A stretch of 64,000 nucleotides of DNA, taken from NCBI RefSeq assembly GCF_001898805.1, contig NZ_MKVJ01000021.1:347322-411321 (forward strand). Direction: 5' to 3'. Source of the DNA: Leifsonia sp. 71-9 (GTDB lineage: Bacteria; Actinomycetota; Actinomycetes; Actinomycetales; Microbacteriaceae). Positions within the stretch are counted from its first letter, which is position 1. Each line of letters opens with the position of its first letter. Below are positions 17,585 through 27,800 of the stretch, in pieces. Under the pieces are notes generated by a model. The model had not been told where the DNA came from. It did no database searches and was given only the letters and a program-made list of their open reading frames with translations. The position numbers and the translations under genes were made by a program.

Positions 17585-18403
17585 ATGCCAGACTTCGAAT
17601 CTCACGCTACGAATCTTGTGGACATCGTCTACGGAAACGAGACTCTACGATTCGACGACCCTGCTGAGAATTGGTTCGAGTCGTCAAAGATCTACCGAGA
17701 TTCCATGCCATGGGACGCGCCGGGAGTTGCTGGTCTGCTGCGGTCCCCTGCGCTGCAGCAGATGACGGCGCGCGCGGGGAAGCGTTTCACGAATCGTCCA
17801 TCGATTCCCCTGCCAATCGCATCCATGCCGACCACTGCGCTCGCCCGAGTACTGCAAGACAGATTCAGCGACGACCACTTTGCCGCGGGCACCATCCCGC
17901 TTCCGGTTGTCGGAGGAATTCTCGAGGCGGGCTATGGAGTCATTGACCGAGCGTACGGCCTCCGACGACCTGTGCCGTCTGGAGGGGCGCTGTATCCGTT
18001 GGATCTCTACGTTTTTGCTCGCGACATCGACGGTTTGAGTAGGGGGCTGTACCACTTCGATCCGTTCCGCAAGCTTCTCCTTCGGCTGGCGGATTTCGAC
18101 GATAAGAAGTTTCTGGAGGCCACGCTGAGAGAAGACGCCCTTCAGAACCTTGCCTTCTCCGTCGTCATATCAGCGACATTCTGGCGGTCGCGGTTCAAAT
18201 ACGGCTCGCGCGCATATCGGTTCGCGCTCCTCGAGGCCGGCCATGTCATGCAGAACATGCTTCTAGCGAGCACTGCCTTCGGCATCGGGTCGCGCCCCTA
18301 CGGCGGGTTCGTCGACGATGAACTCACAGAGTTGCTTGTAGGACAGAACGGCGTCGATGAAGCGCCTCTCTACATGTTTATGGCGGGTAGGCGAGCGGCA
18401 TGA
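17585..18403 (+). CDS. FMN-dependent azoline dehydrogenase (B protein, SagB/PznB-type)
   Basis: A 272-residue nitroreductase-fold protein of the McbC/SagB type that oxidises azolines to azoles. RPVPSGGALYPLDLYV and the catalytic Lys-Tyr in KYGSRAYRFALLEAGHVMQN are the subfamily hallmarks. AGAGATGAAA precedes the ATG. It starts 21 bp after the YcaO stop and overlaps the protease gene (ATGA). Length is typical for stand-alone B proteins of plantazolicin clusters. Confidence 0.88.
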   Translation: MPDFESHATNLVDIVYGNETLRFDDPAENWFESSKIYRDSMPWDAPGVAGLLRSPALQQMTARAGKRFTNRPSIPLPIASMPTTALARVLQDRFSDDHFAAGTIPLPVVGGILEAGYGVIDRAYGLRRPVPSGGALYPLDLYVFARDIDGLSRGLYHFDPFRKLLLRLADFDDKKFLEATLREDALQNLAFSVVISATFWRSRFKYGSRAYRFALLEAGHVMQNMLLASTAFGIGSRPYGGFVDDELTELLVGQNGVDEAPLYMFMAGRRAA

Positions 18404-19050
18404 GGGAATCGTTGTTCGTATTGCCCTGCGTGCATCTTGCCGTGCCAGTCCTCCAGCGCGTCCTGATTCGTGCTCGTGTTCACCACTCACCGCGCCGCCT
18501 TCCAGCCGTCTCCTACGGGTACGACATCGCCACCATCGCGATCGGAGCGGCCGTAGTAACAGCCGTTGCGCTAACTGGGAATACGCCATCATCCCGCGGA
18601 GGATGCGCGACCATGCTCAATGTCGTCATCGCCCTGCTCCTCGGAGCTGCCTTCCCCGTCATCGTGGCCTTCTGCAGTGGGAAGCGCACGCGACTCACCC
18701 GCGCGGATATTCGACCGGGAAGGCTCGTCTTGCTGGCGGCGTCGGCAGCGGGAGAGGAGACGATCTGGAGACTTGGCATCCTCACGGCGTTCGCAGCGAC
18801 GAACACTGGCCTGGCCATTGCGATATTCCTGTCCGTCCTAGGCTTCATCGTTCTTCATGCGCTTGCCTTCGGATGGAACGTTCTGCCATACATCGCGATC
18901 TTCACCGTCGTGATTACCCCAGTCTTCTTTGCGTTGAGCTGGCTAGGAGCGATTGCATTTCACATTGCCCACAACGTTGTTGTGGCATCCACGACGAATT
19001 CGTCGCCACCTCAACGATCTGCGTCACCTGCGTCGCAAGTGGTCTGGTGA
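18400..19050 (+). CDS. CPBP-family membrane protease (PznE-type leader peptidase)
   Basis: A 216-residue multi-helix protein with the CAAX-protease/bacteriocin-processing (Abi) motifs GEETIWRLGI (EExxxR), HALAFG and HIAHN in order. In plantazolicin clusters the equivalent protein is the proposed leader peptidase; that role here is inference. Start overlaps the dehydrogenase stop (ATGA). Confidence 0.8.
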   Translation: MRESLFVLPCVHLAVPVLQRVLIRARVHHSPRRLPAVSYGYDIATIAIGAAVVTAVALTGNTPSSRGGCATMLNVVIALLLGAAFPVIVAFCSGKRTRLTRADIRPGRLVLLAASAAGEETIWRLGILTAFAATNTGLAIAIFLSVLGFIVLHALAFGWNVLPYIAIFTVVITPVFFALSWLGAIAFHIAHNVVVASTTNSSPPQRSASPASQVVW

Positions 19051-19055
19051 GTGGG

Positions 19056-19934
19056 ATGAACAACAGCCACGTGAGTCTGACCAAGGAGAGGCCTGTCGAG
19101 CAAGCCCGCAGGTGGTTTATAGACGCTGAGCTCAAGGCGGTCAGCAGTACAGTCGATTCCCGCGAATCGTCGTTCAGCGGGCGGGTCAGCGCAGCTGTCG
19201 CTCTCGGCCGGTTCGTATCGTCGGCCGAACGGCTGCCGCGCTCGATTCTCGACATCGGGTGCGGCCGGGGCGACCTCCTTCGCGAGTTCGCAATGCTCGA
19301 CCACGACATACGATTGTTTGGGTTCGATCCCGATGTGGATGCAGTGTCGCGTGCCCGTCGGGTGGCAAGCAACGCCAAGGTCTGGGTGGGTTCCGCTGAG
19401 CTTGTTTCGTCCTATATCCCGCTGGGTGAAGCTGTCGACCTCATCCTGGTCAACTTGACCGTGGGTCTGTGGGAGGAACCACGGCGAGGTCTCGCTGCTG
19501 CTGCGCGACAGCTCGCTCCGGGGGGCATTCTCTACATATTTGACCTCGCGCGCACGCGTAGCCGCTCCTTGGTCCAAGTCGGTCGCAATGAACTCGAGCG
19601 CCGATATCTCGAAGACCAGATCGGGGCGTCCTTCACGATCGACGAGTTCGGTTCGTTGCTCGAATCAGTAAGTCGGGAGCTGCCCGACATCAAGAGCGAA
19701 TGGGCTCTTGGGGGTCTGGGCGGTTTCAAAGCCCCGGATCCACGGTTTTTCGAGCTGCTCCGGTCGCCACATGTTGCCGCGTTGAACGCACATGCTGCGG
19801 ACAACCATCCCTCACCCGCTCCGCTCGAAGATGATTTCTTGCACGGATGGCTTCGAAGAGTCCGCACTCCTCCCCGGTGTTGTTTCCAGAGAGGAGAGGG
19901 GGTGAAAGATGACTGTGACGATTCCCCCTGTTGA
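19056..19934 (+). CDS. SAM-dependent methyltransferase (PznL-type)
   Basis: A 292-residue class I methyltransferase; motif I is ILDIGCGRGDLL (~residue 65), with FGFDPD and a LVNLTVG segment following. In plantazolicin biosynthesis the L enzyme dimethylates the N-terminal Arg alpha-amine after leader removal; the Arg at the start of this core makes the same reaction plausible. The longer open frame upstream is a shadow of the protease gene; ATG 19056 lies 5 bp after its stop. The last 26 bp overlap the precursor gene in another frame. Confidence 0.85.
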   Translation: MNNSHVSLTKERPVEQARRWFIDAELKAVSSTVDSRESSFSGRVSAAVALGRFVSSAERLPRSILDIGCGRGDLLREFAMLDHDIRLFGFDPDVDAVSRARRVASNAKVWVGSAELVSSYIPLGEAVDLILVNLTVGLWEEPRRGLAAAARQLAPGGILYIFDLARTRSRSLVQVGRNELERRYLEDQIGASFTIDEFGSLLESVSRELPDIKSEWALGGLGGFKAPDPRFFELLRSPHVAALNAHAADNHPSPAPLEDDFLHGWLRRVRTPPRCCFQRGEGVKDDCDDSPC

Positions 19935-20040
19935 GAAGTTGACCGTGTCGGTGCACGGCGAGGGTTCCTTCCTCTTCGAGCCGACAGCAGCGCGATGCTC
20001 GTGCACGACGATCGCATGCTGCTGCTGTTCGTGGGGCTAA
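19909..20040 (+). CDS. Plantazolicin-like precursor peptide (PznA-type)
   Basis: A 43-residue peptide with AGGGGGTGAAAG just before the ATG. Leader features SVHGEG and LFEPTAA match those of plantazolicin PznA as recalled (SVHGEG, LFEPMAA). The predicted core RCSCTTIACCCCSWG parallels the plantazolicin core RCTCTTIISSSSTF: N-terminal Arg, an alternating first heterocycle block (CSCTT), an Ile hinge, then a second block. Here four Cys replace four Ser and the end is Trp-Gly. Heterocyclisable residues give two contiguous polyazole segments. The start overlaps the methyltransferase stop; a terminator follows 15 bp after the TAA. Confidence 0.88.
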   Translation: MTVTIPPVEKLTVSVHGEGSFLFEPTAARCSCTTIACCCCSWG

Positions 20041-20054
20041 ATCCCAAGGACAGC

Positions 20055-20090
20055 GGGGCTCTCTGAACGTGTCGCCGTTCGGAGAGCCCC
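20055..20090 (+). terminator. Terminator of the RiPP operon
   Basis: GGGGCTCTCTGAAC pairs with GTTCGGAGAGCCCC (one wobble pair) around an 8-nt loop, 14 bp after the precursor stop. No T-run. Confidence 0.75.
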
Positions 20091-20158
20091 ACACCGTGTG
20101 CGAGTCGTATGTCGCCTGCGAACGTCGCCCATCAGAGGAAATGGCGATACACGCCACC

Positions 20159-21386
20159 TCATCCCGCGGCCAGCGTGAGCGTCGCCTCCCTCTCGCGACC
20201 GGCGCGCACGTAGCCGACAGCGACCTCGTCGCCCGGGTCGGAGGTGATCTGCAGGGCGGTCAGCACGTCGACGCTGCTCGCCGGCGCGCCGTTCAGGCTG
20301 GTGACGACGTCGCCCGTGCGCAGGCCGGCACTCGCGGCGGGGCCGCCGGCGTCGACGGACTGGACGAACAGGCCGTCGGTGATCCCGTACGCGGCGGCGA
20401 CGCCGGGCGGGATGGGCAGGACCTCGAGGCCGGTGGTGGGGTAGGCGACCTTCCCAGTGTCGATCAGCTCGTGCGCGATGCGCATGGCCGACGACTCGGG
20501 AACCGCGAAGCCGATGCCGACGCTGCCCGTGCTGCTCTGGCCTCCACTGCCCGGGACGGTGGCGATGGCCGTGTTGACCCCGACCAGGCGTCCGCGGCAG
20601 TCGACGAGGGCGCCGCCGGAGTTGCCGGGATTGATGGAGGCGTCGGTCTGGATGGCGCCGACGAGCACGGCGTTGCGGTCGTCGTCGCTCGGGACGGGGA
20701 CGGTGCGGCCGAGCGCGCTGACGATGCCGGCGGTGACGGTGCTCGAGAGCCCGAGCGGTGCGCCGAGGGCGACCACCGGTTGGCCGACGGAGAGTCCGCC
20801 GGAGTCGCCGATGGAGATCACCGGGAGCGGTTCGTCGTCGTCGACCTTGACGACGGCGAGGTCGGTCTTCGGGTCGCGGCCGATCAGGCGGGCGTCGAGC
20901 TCGTGGCCGTCGCTGAAGCGCACCGAGAGGGCGCCTCCCGAAGCGGGGGGGGGAGACGACGTGATTGTTCGTGAGGATGTAGCCGTCATCGGTGATGATC
21001 TGGCCGCTTCCGTTGCTCCTGCCGCCCGAGGACGAGGTGACGGAGATGGTGACGATGGTGGGCAGGACGCCGTTCGCGACGGAGGCGGCGTCGCAGGATC
21101 CGCTGGTGCCCGCGGTGACGGCGGTGGTCGCGATGGTCCCCGCGATGAAGCCGCCAGCGATGAGGGTGAGCGCGGCTCCCGTCACGAGCAGGGCGGTGGC
21201 CCAGCCGGCGCGGGTGGGGGTGCCGGGATCGTCGGTGGGCGGCTCGGGCGCGGCGGCTGCATCCACAGGGGCGGCGGCCGGATCGGGTGCGGCGGCCGGA
21301 TCGGGTGCGGCGGCCGGATCGGGCACCGGTGAGGCGGCGGCACTCTGGTGCGCGGGCGGATCGGGAGTCGGCTGCTGGTCCGTCAT
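20159..21386 (-). pseudogene. HtrA/DegP-like trypsin-fold serine protease with PDZ domain, frameshifted at a C9 tract
   Basis: A membrane-anchored protease of about 408 residues if repaired. ATG 21386 follows AGGAGG. The N-terminus is Pro/Ala/Asp-rich with a triplicated DPAAAP, then one TM helix (ALLVTGAALTLIAGGFIAG). The catalytic His is in TNNHVV, Asp in TDLAVV and Ser in NPGNSGGALV; a PDZ domain follows (GLFVQSVDAGGPAASAGL). The two halves are in different frames. The switch is at nine cytosines (coding strand; 20945-20953), and eight would restore VVSPPASGG. Either a sequencing or assembly error, or a slippage-prone ON/OFF site. Confidence 0.8.
20945..20953. repeat. C9/G9 homopolymer in the HtrA-like gene
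   Basis: Nine consecutive G on the plus strand at the exact point where the protease frame breaks; one fewer restores the frame. Confidence 0.85.
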
Positions 21387-21466
21387 GGCGCCTCCTGGAG
21401 GGTGTGGCGCCAGGCTAGTGGGCGGGATGCGCGCCCCGCTACGCCCATTCGCGCCCCGATTCGCAC

Positions 21467-21530
21467 CCCGACATTCGTGCCGAATGTCGGGAAAGGCGGC
21501 GCCATTCACGACATTCGTGCCGAATGTTGC
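21467..21530. repeat. Double palindrome, family E copy 1
   Basis: The 17-mer ACATTCGTGCCGAATGT, itself a palindrome, occurs twice (21471-21487, 21511-21527). The first is flanked by CCG/CGG-type bases, and GGCGGCGCC lies between the copies. The inner GGCGCCGCC and TGCC-AATGT elements recur at 55954-56010. Confidence 0.75.
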
Positions 21531-21696
21531 GGAGAGGCGGGAGGGGGGAGGTGCGCGCGGGAGAGGCGCCGGGCGGGGCGGGCGGGGCGCGGGGGAGTTC
21601 ACGGGTCGGACACGTGTAGGCAGCCTGCCGGACACCGGGTGGGCCCCTTTCGTTCCATGCGGGATCGATAGCCTCGCTCTCGGTTCTCGCAGGCGC

Positions 21697-21726
21697 TTGA
21701 CGAAGACGGCGCCGGTAGGGTTAGCT
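21697..21726 (+). promoter_or_regulatory. Candidate sigma70 promoter of GH92 gene
   Basis: TTGACG (21697-21702), an 18-bp spacer, then TTAGCT (21721-21726). The predicted start falls at about 21733, just before a palindromic operator. Confidence 0.55.
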
Positions 21727-21734
21727 CTCTGCCA

Positions 21735-21748
21735 TGACAGCGCTGTCA
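21735..21748. promoter_or_regulatory. LacI-type operator at GH92 promoter
   Basis: A perfect 14-bp palindrome, TGACAGCGCTGTCA, with a central CG step as in LacI/GalR-family operators, overlapping the predicted +1. The regulator is not in this window. Confidence 0.6.
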
Positions 21749-21802
21749 CACGCGGGGTCATCCGGTCACACCTTCACCAGAACCAGAACCAGGAGCTCAT
21801 CC

Positions 21803-24800
21803 ATGCCCCGCACGTCATTTGCGCCTTCCGCGCATCCGAGGAGCCGCGCGTTCGCGGGCCGGCTCGCCGCCGTCGCCTCCGCCGTCGCGCTGGTGGCCTC
21901 CGGGACCGGCCTCACGGCGCTGCCGGCGCAGGCGGCGCCCGACGCGGCACCGGCAGCCACGGACTACACGTCGTTCGTCGACCCGTTCGTGAGCACGGCG
22001 GGCGACGACGGCAACGACCTCCCGGGCGCGCAGGCGCCGAACGGTCTCGCCAAGGTGAACCCCCTCACCACGCCGAACCGCAACCACACCGGCTACGACT
22101 ACAACGAGAAGAAGATCGCCGGCTTCACCCAGACCAACCTCGACGGCGTGGGCGGTTCGGGAGGCGGCGGCGACATCCTCGTCGTCCCGACCGAGGTCGG
22201 CTACTCGGCCCGCCCCTCCACCGGCTCGTACGCGCACCCGTACTCGCACAGCGACGAGGACGCGACGCCGGGCTACTACCGCGTGGGCCTCGGCGAGATC
22301 GCCGGAACCGACGGCGCCGTGACCGCGCCGGGCGGCACGATCAACGCCGAGGTCGCCGCCGCGACCCGCACGGCGATGCACCGCTACACGTTCCCGGCGG
22401 GCAAGACCCCCTCGCTGGTCTTCGACCTCAACAACAACTTCACCAGCCGCACCGGCTCCTCCATCACCACGACGACGCTCGCGGACGGCCGCATCGCGCT
22501 CTCGGGCACCTTCGCGGGCAACTTCAACGGTGCGTCCTACGCGATGTCGTACTACGCCGAGACCGCCCAGAAGGTCGCCTCCGCGCGCACCTGGGCCGAT
22601 GGCTCGGCGCTCGACGCGACCACGAACCGCACCGGCACCGACACCGGCGCCGTGCTCACCTTCGACCCGGCCGCCGGCGCGCAGGTCGAGCTGCGCATCA
22701 CGCTCTCGCCGATCAGCGCGGCCCAGGCCCAGATCGACCAGGCCAACGAGGTCGGCGGCAAGACCTTCGACCAGGTGCGCGCCGAGACGGCCGCCGCGTG
22801 GAACGCCCGCCTGGGCGCGGTCGACGTGACCGCCTCGACGAAGAGCGACCCCGACGGCACGCTCACCAAGCTCTTCTACACGCACCTGTACCGGATGTTC
22901 GCGGTGCCGACCAACGCCACCAGCACCTCCGGCACCTACCGCGGCGTCGACGGCGCGGTGCACCAGGTCGACGACTACACGTATTACGACGGCTGGTCGT
23001 CGTGGGACGACTTCCGCAAGTACTCGGTGATCGCCTACGTCGACCCGACGCTGTACCGCGACATGATCCAGTCGCTGATCACGCTCTTCGCCGACCAGAA
23101 CGCGTCCGGCGCGGCCAACCTCGCCAGCCTGGTGCAGGGCGTCCCGACGGTCCGCTGGGAGCGCTCCGCCGTGATCGTCGCCGACGCGCTGTCGAAGGGC
23201 TACACGGGCTTCACCCGCCTCGACGAGGCCTACCCGACCCTGCACAACCTCGTCGGGTACTACTCCGGCCAGGAGCTGCGCCAGGGCTACATCGCCGACC
23301 GCCCGGGCTCGTCGCTCGAGCGCGGCTACGACCAGTGGGCGCTCGCGATCATCGCCGACGCCCTCGGCAAGACGGACGAGGCGAAGGACCTGCGCGCCCA
23401 GGCGGCCCTCCCCTTCCAGAACGTCTTCAAGGCGGGCGCCTGGACGGCCGCCGACGGCACCAAGGTCGGCCTGCTGACCCCGCGCAACGCGGCGGGCGAC
23501 TGGACGAGCGTCGACTACGAGCGCTTCGAGGCCGCCAACCTCTACCAGGGCACCCCGTGGCAGTACAACTGGTACGGCGCCTACGACATGGCCGGCACCA
23601 TCCAGGCCATGGGCGGTTCGAAGGCAGCCAAGCTCGCCGTCGAGCACATGTTCGGCGAAGACGCGGCGACCGACGACGGCACGGGGATGCTGCACTCCAA
23701 CGCCAACGAGATCGACCTGCAGGCGCCCTACCTGTTCAACTACGTGGGCGAGCCGAGCCTGACCCAGAAGTGGGCGCGCGCGATCTACACGAAGCCGACC
23801 TGGAACCGGTACATCGCGACCGGCAGCACCAACGAGGCGCCGAGCGGCAACGGCGAGTTCACGCCGCCGATCAAGACGAAGGTCTACAAGCTCGACCCGG
23901 CCGGCTTCCTGCCGACGATGGACAACGACGCGGGCACCATGTCGACCATGTTCGTCGCCGCGGCGATCGGCCTCTTCCCGGTGACCGCGGGATCGTCGCA
24001 GTACCAGATCGGCTCGCCGTTCTTCGACTCGACGAAGATCACCTACGACACCGGCCGGTCGTTCACGGTCTCGGCGGGCAACGTCTCGTCCGACAACTTC
24101 TACATCCAGTCGGCCACGCTGGGTGGCGCCGCTTACAACAACACCTGGGTGGATTACTCCTCCATCGTCGGCGGCGGCACCCTCGCCTTCGACATGGGCG
24201 CGAAGGCGACCTCGTGGGGTGCGGACACCAAGCCCGCCTACTCGATGAGCACCGGCTCCACCGGCACCCCGGGCAACCCGGGCGGCGGCGACGGCGGCAG
24301 CGCGAAGACCTACCCGGTCACCGCCTCCGCGACCTCCCTCGCGGCGGCGGCGGACGGAACCGTCTCCGGCTCGATCGTCCTGACCCTCGGGGGCGGGGCG
24401 ACCTTCACCGGCGCCGTCGGCTCCAGCATCACGGGCACGGGAGGCGCGACCGTGAGCGGCCTGCCCTCCTCCGTCACCGCCGACCTGCGCGTCACCACGG
24501 CGACGACCGCGACCCTCCGCCTCTCGGGCACGCTCACGAAGAACGCGCGCTTCCACGTGAACTTCGCTGACGCGGCCCTCGGCAGCGGAGCCACCGCGGC
24601 AGCGCTGACCGGCCAGGGCGTCTCCGACCTGTCGGCGCTCGAGCTCACCGTCTCCAACGCGGACCGCGTCGCCCTGCAGAAGCTGGTCGACCAGGCCGCG
24701 CTGGTGCAGCCGGGCAACTACTCGTTCGCCTCGTACAGCGCGCTGACCAAGGCGCTGACCTCGGCCCAGAAGGTGCTCGCCGACGCGTCCGCGACCAGCT

Positions 24801-27800
24801 CCAAGCTGCGCAGCGCGACCAGCGTGCTGCAGGCCGCGATCGACGGCCTCGGTCTCGACCAGGGCGCCTACCGGGTGCTGCAGGCCGAGCAGTCCGACGA
24901 ATGGTCGGGGGGCTCGCTCAAGAACGAGGCCTACCAGTCCACGGGCGACCTCGGCGGCGTGACCACCGGCTCGTGGGTGCGCTACAACAACCTCGACTTC
25001 GCCGGTTCCACGCCCAAGCGGATCGCGATCCGCTACGCGAACTCGCAGGCTGCGAACGCGGCGCCCTCGACCGCGACCGTGCACGCCGGGGACGAGAACG
25101 GGCCGGTCGTCGGCACCGTCAGCCTCCCGGGCACCGGCAGCTGGGGCAACTACGTCACCGTCACGGCGGCGGTCACCGACCCGGTCGCGCTCGCCGCGGC
25201 CAAGCGGGTCACCTTCACCTTCGCGGCGCCGGCCGGCCAGGCCTGGGTGTCGAACTTCGACTGGTTCCAGTTCTCGGCGACCGCATCGGACGGCGCGGCA
25301 CCGGTCGTCGTCGAGGCGGAGGCCTGGAAGACGAACAGCGGAGGCGGCCTCAAGTCGGAGCAGTCAACCTGGAGCGACGGCGCGGTCACCGACCTCGGCG
25401 CCACCTACGACAAGGCGTGGCTGGACTACGGCACCATCGACTTCGGCACCACGCCGATCTCCGAGGTGGCCATCCACTACGTCAACAACTCGTCCCGCTG
25501 CGGGGCGAACTCCAGTGTCGACGTGTACCTCGACGGCTACGACCCGGCGAACCCGGGCACGCCGTACGCCAACGTCCCGCTCGCGGTGACGGGCTCCGAC
25601 TGGGTGAAGGCGGGCACGGCCTCCGTCACCCTGCCGAAGACGATCACGGGCAGCCACCGCCTCTACCTGGTGCTCCACACCACGCCGGACGCGAGCCACC
25701 CGTACGTCGCCAACATCGACAACGTCACCTTCGTGCCGACCAAGAACACCACCACGGTGCTCGAGGCCGAGGCGTGGAAGACGAACAGCGGCGGCGCCCT
25801 GAAGAGCGAGACTTCCACCTGGAGCGACGGCACCGTCGTCGACCTGGGCGGCACCTACGACGGCGCCTGGCTCGACTACGGCACCATCGACTTCGGAGGG
25901 ACCGCGGTCACGCAGGTCGCGACGCACTACGTGAACAACTCGGCCCGCTGCGGGACGAACTCGCGCATCGACCTCTACCTCGACGCCTTCGATCCGGCTG
26001 CCCCCGGCACGCCGTACGCGACCCTCCCGCTCGCGCCCACCGGCGCCGACTGGGTCAAGTCCGGCACCGCGCAGCTGGCCCTGTCGAAGTCCATCACGGG
26101 CAGCCACCGGGTCTACCTGGTGCTGCACACGACGGCGGATGCGAACCACCCGTACGTCGCCAACATCGACAAGCTGACCTTCACCACGGGCGTCGACAAG
26201 ACCGCGCTGCGCAGTGCGATCGACACGACCGCGCCGCTGGCCGACAAGACCGGCGTCTACGGCTCGATCGACTTCGCGGTCTTCCTCCGCGAGCTCGCCG
26301 CGGCCAAGAAGCTGCTCGCCTCCGACACCGCCACCCAGAGCGCGGTCGACGCCCAGGCGCGCAGCCTGAGCCTGGCCGCCAGCCAGCTGACCCCGGTCTC
26401 GCGGCTCACCCTCGCCCACCTCGTGAGCGTGGCGTCGGCCGTGACGAACCAGCGCTACACCGACGCGTCGTGGGCGGCCTTCCAGTCCGCACTCGACGCA
26501 GGCAAGGCCGTGCTGGCGGACGCCGCTGCGACGGACGAGGCCCTCCAGGCCGCGGCCGCCGCGCTCTCCTCCGCGCAGGACGGCCTCGCCGCCAAGCCGG
26601 TCGTGGCTCCGGCCACGCCGATGTCGGTGACCGCCACCGTCAGCGGATCGAGCGTCGCCGTGCGCTGGACCGCACCGGCGGAGGACGGCGGATCGCCGCT
26701 CACCGGCTACCTCGTCACCCTCGACGACGGCCACACCATCACGATCGGCGACCCGACCCAGCTCTCGGCCGTCTTCACCTGGCTGAAGGCGGGGCAGGCC
26801 TACACCGCGCAGGTCAGCGCGCTCAACGCGACGGGAGCCTCCGCCCCCTCGACCGCGGCACCGGCGACCCCGCAGGCGGCCCCGGCCGTGGCGGAGACGT
26901 TCGCGGCCCTCGCGTCCACGCCTTTCCCGAGCGGCACGATCACCGCGTCGTACCCGTCCGACGCCTGGCCGGCGACCCCGACCGGTGTGGACTACAACGT
27001 GTACATCCTGCGCGGCTTCTCCGCCCTCGGCACCGGCACCCTCGGCGCCAACGAGAAGGTCGCCGACCTGAGCACGATCTCCGCGGAGAACGACAAGAAG
27101 GTCATCGCGATCAACCACGCCGCCACCAGCGCGCAGGTCGACCGCGCCCAGCGCGACGCCGACAACTCGCCGGCGACGACGATGACCGACGCCCTCGGAT
27201 CGCGCCTCGGCACGCTCTACGCGGCGGCCATCGGCGCGGGCAAGCTGCCGAAGACGCAGGCCATCCTCGACCGGGTGGCCTCGGGACTCGGCGGTGCGGA
27301 TGCCGCGAAGCCCTACTTCCAGTACCTCCGCCCGTACGTGCGGATGGGCCTGGCCAGCCAGGGCGGCCTGATCTACGACAACAAGACCGGCGGTTACGAC
27401 GGTCTGGCGGGCAGCGGCTCCTACCCGAGCGGTCACACGTTCGGCGGGTACACGTTCGGCACGACCATGGCGACCCTGCTGCCGGAGCTCGCTCCGCAGC
27501 TGCTCGCCCGCGCCTCCGAGTACGGCAACAACCGCATCATCCTGGGCTTCCACTACCCGCTCGACGTCATGGGCGGCCGGATGGACGCGCAGGCGACGGT
27601 CGCGCACCGCTGGGCCGACCCGGCCTTCGCCGACCTGATGCTCCAGGCGCACGACGAGCTGGAGCAGGTGCTGGTGCAGGAGTGCCAGGCGAACGGGTAC
27701 GGCGACACCCTCGCCGTCTGCTCGGGCACGCCGTACGCCGGCCTCGACGACGCCGCAGCCACCGACCTCTACACCCAGCGCCTCGACTACGGCTTCACCA

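Larger units (their letters stand above)
21387..21802. other. 416-bp intergenic region between HtrA-like and GH92 genes
   Basis: Holds the family E inverted repeat (21467-21530), a candidate sigma70 promoter and a 14-bp palindromic operator described separately. The stretch 21531-21690 is G-rich with no recognisable gene. Confidence 0.7.
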
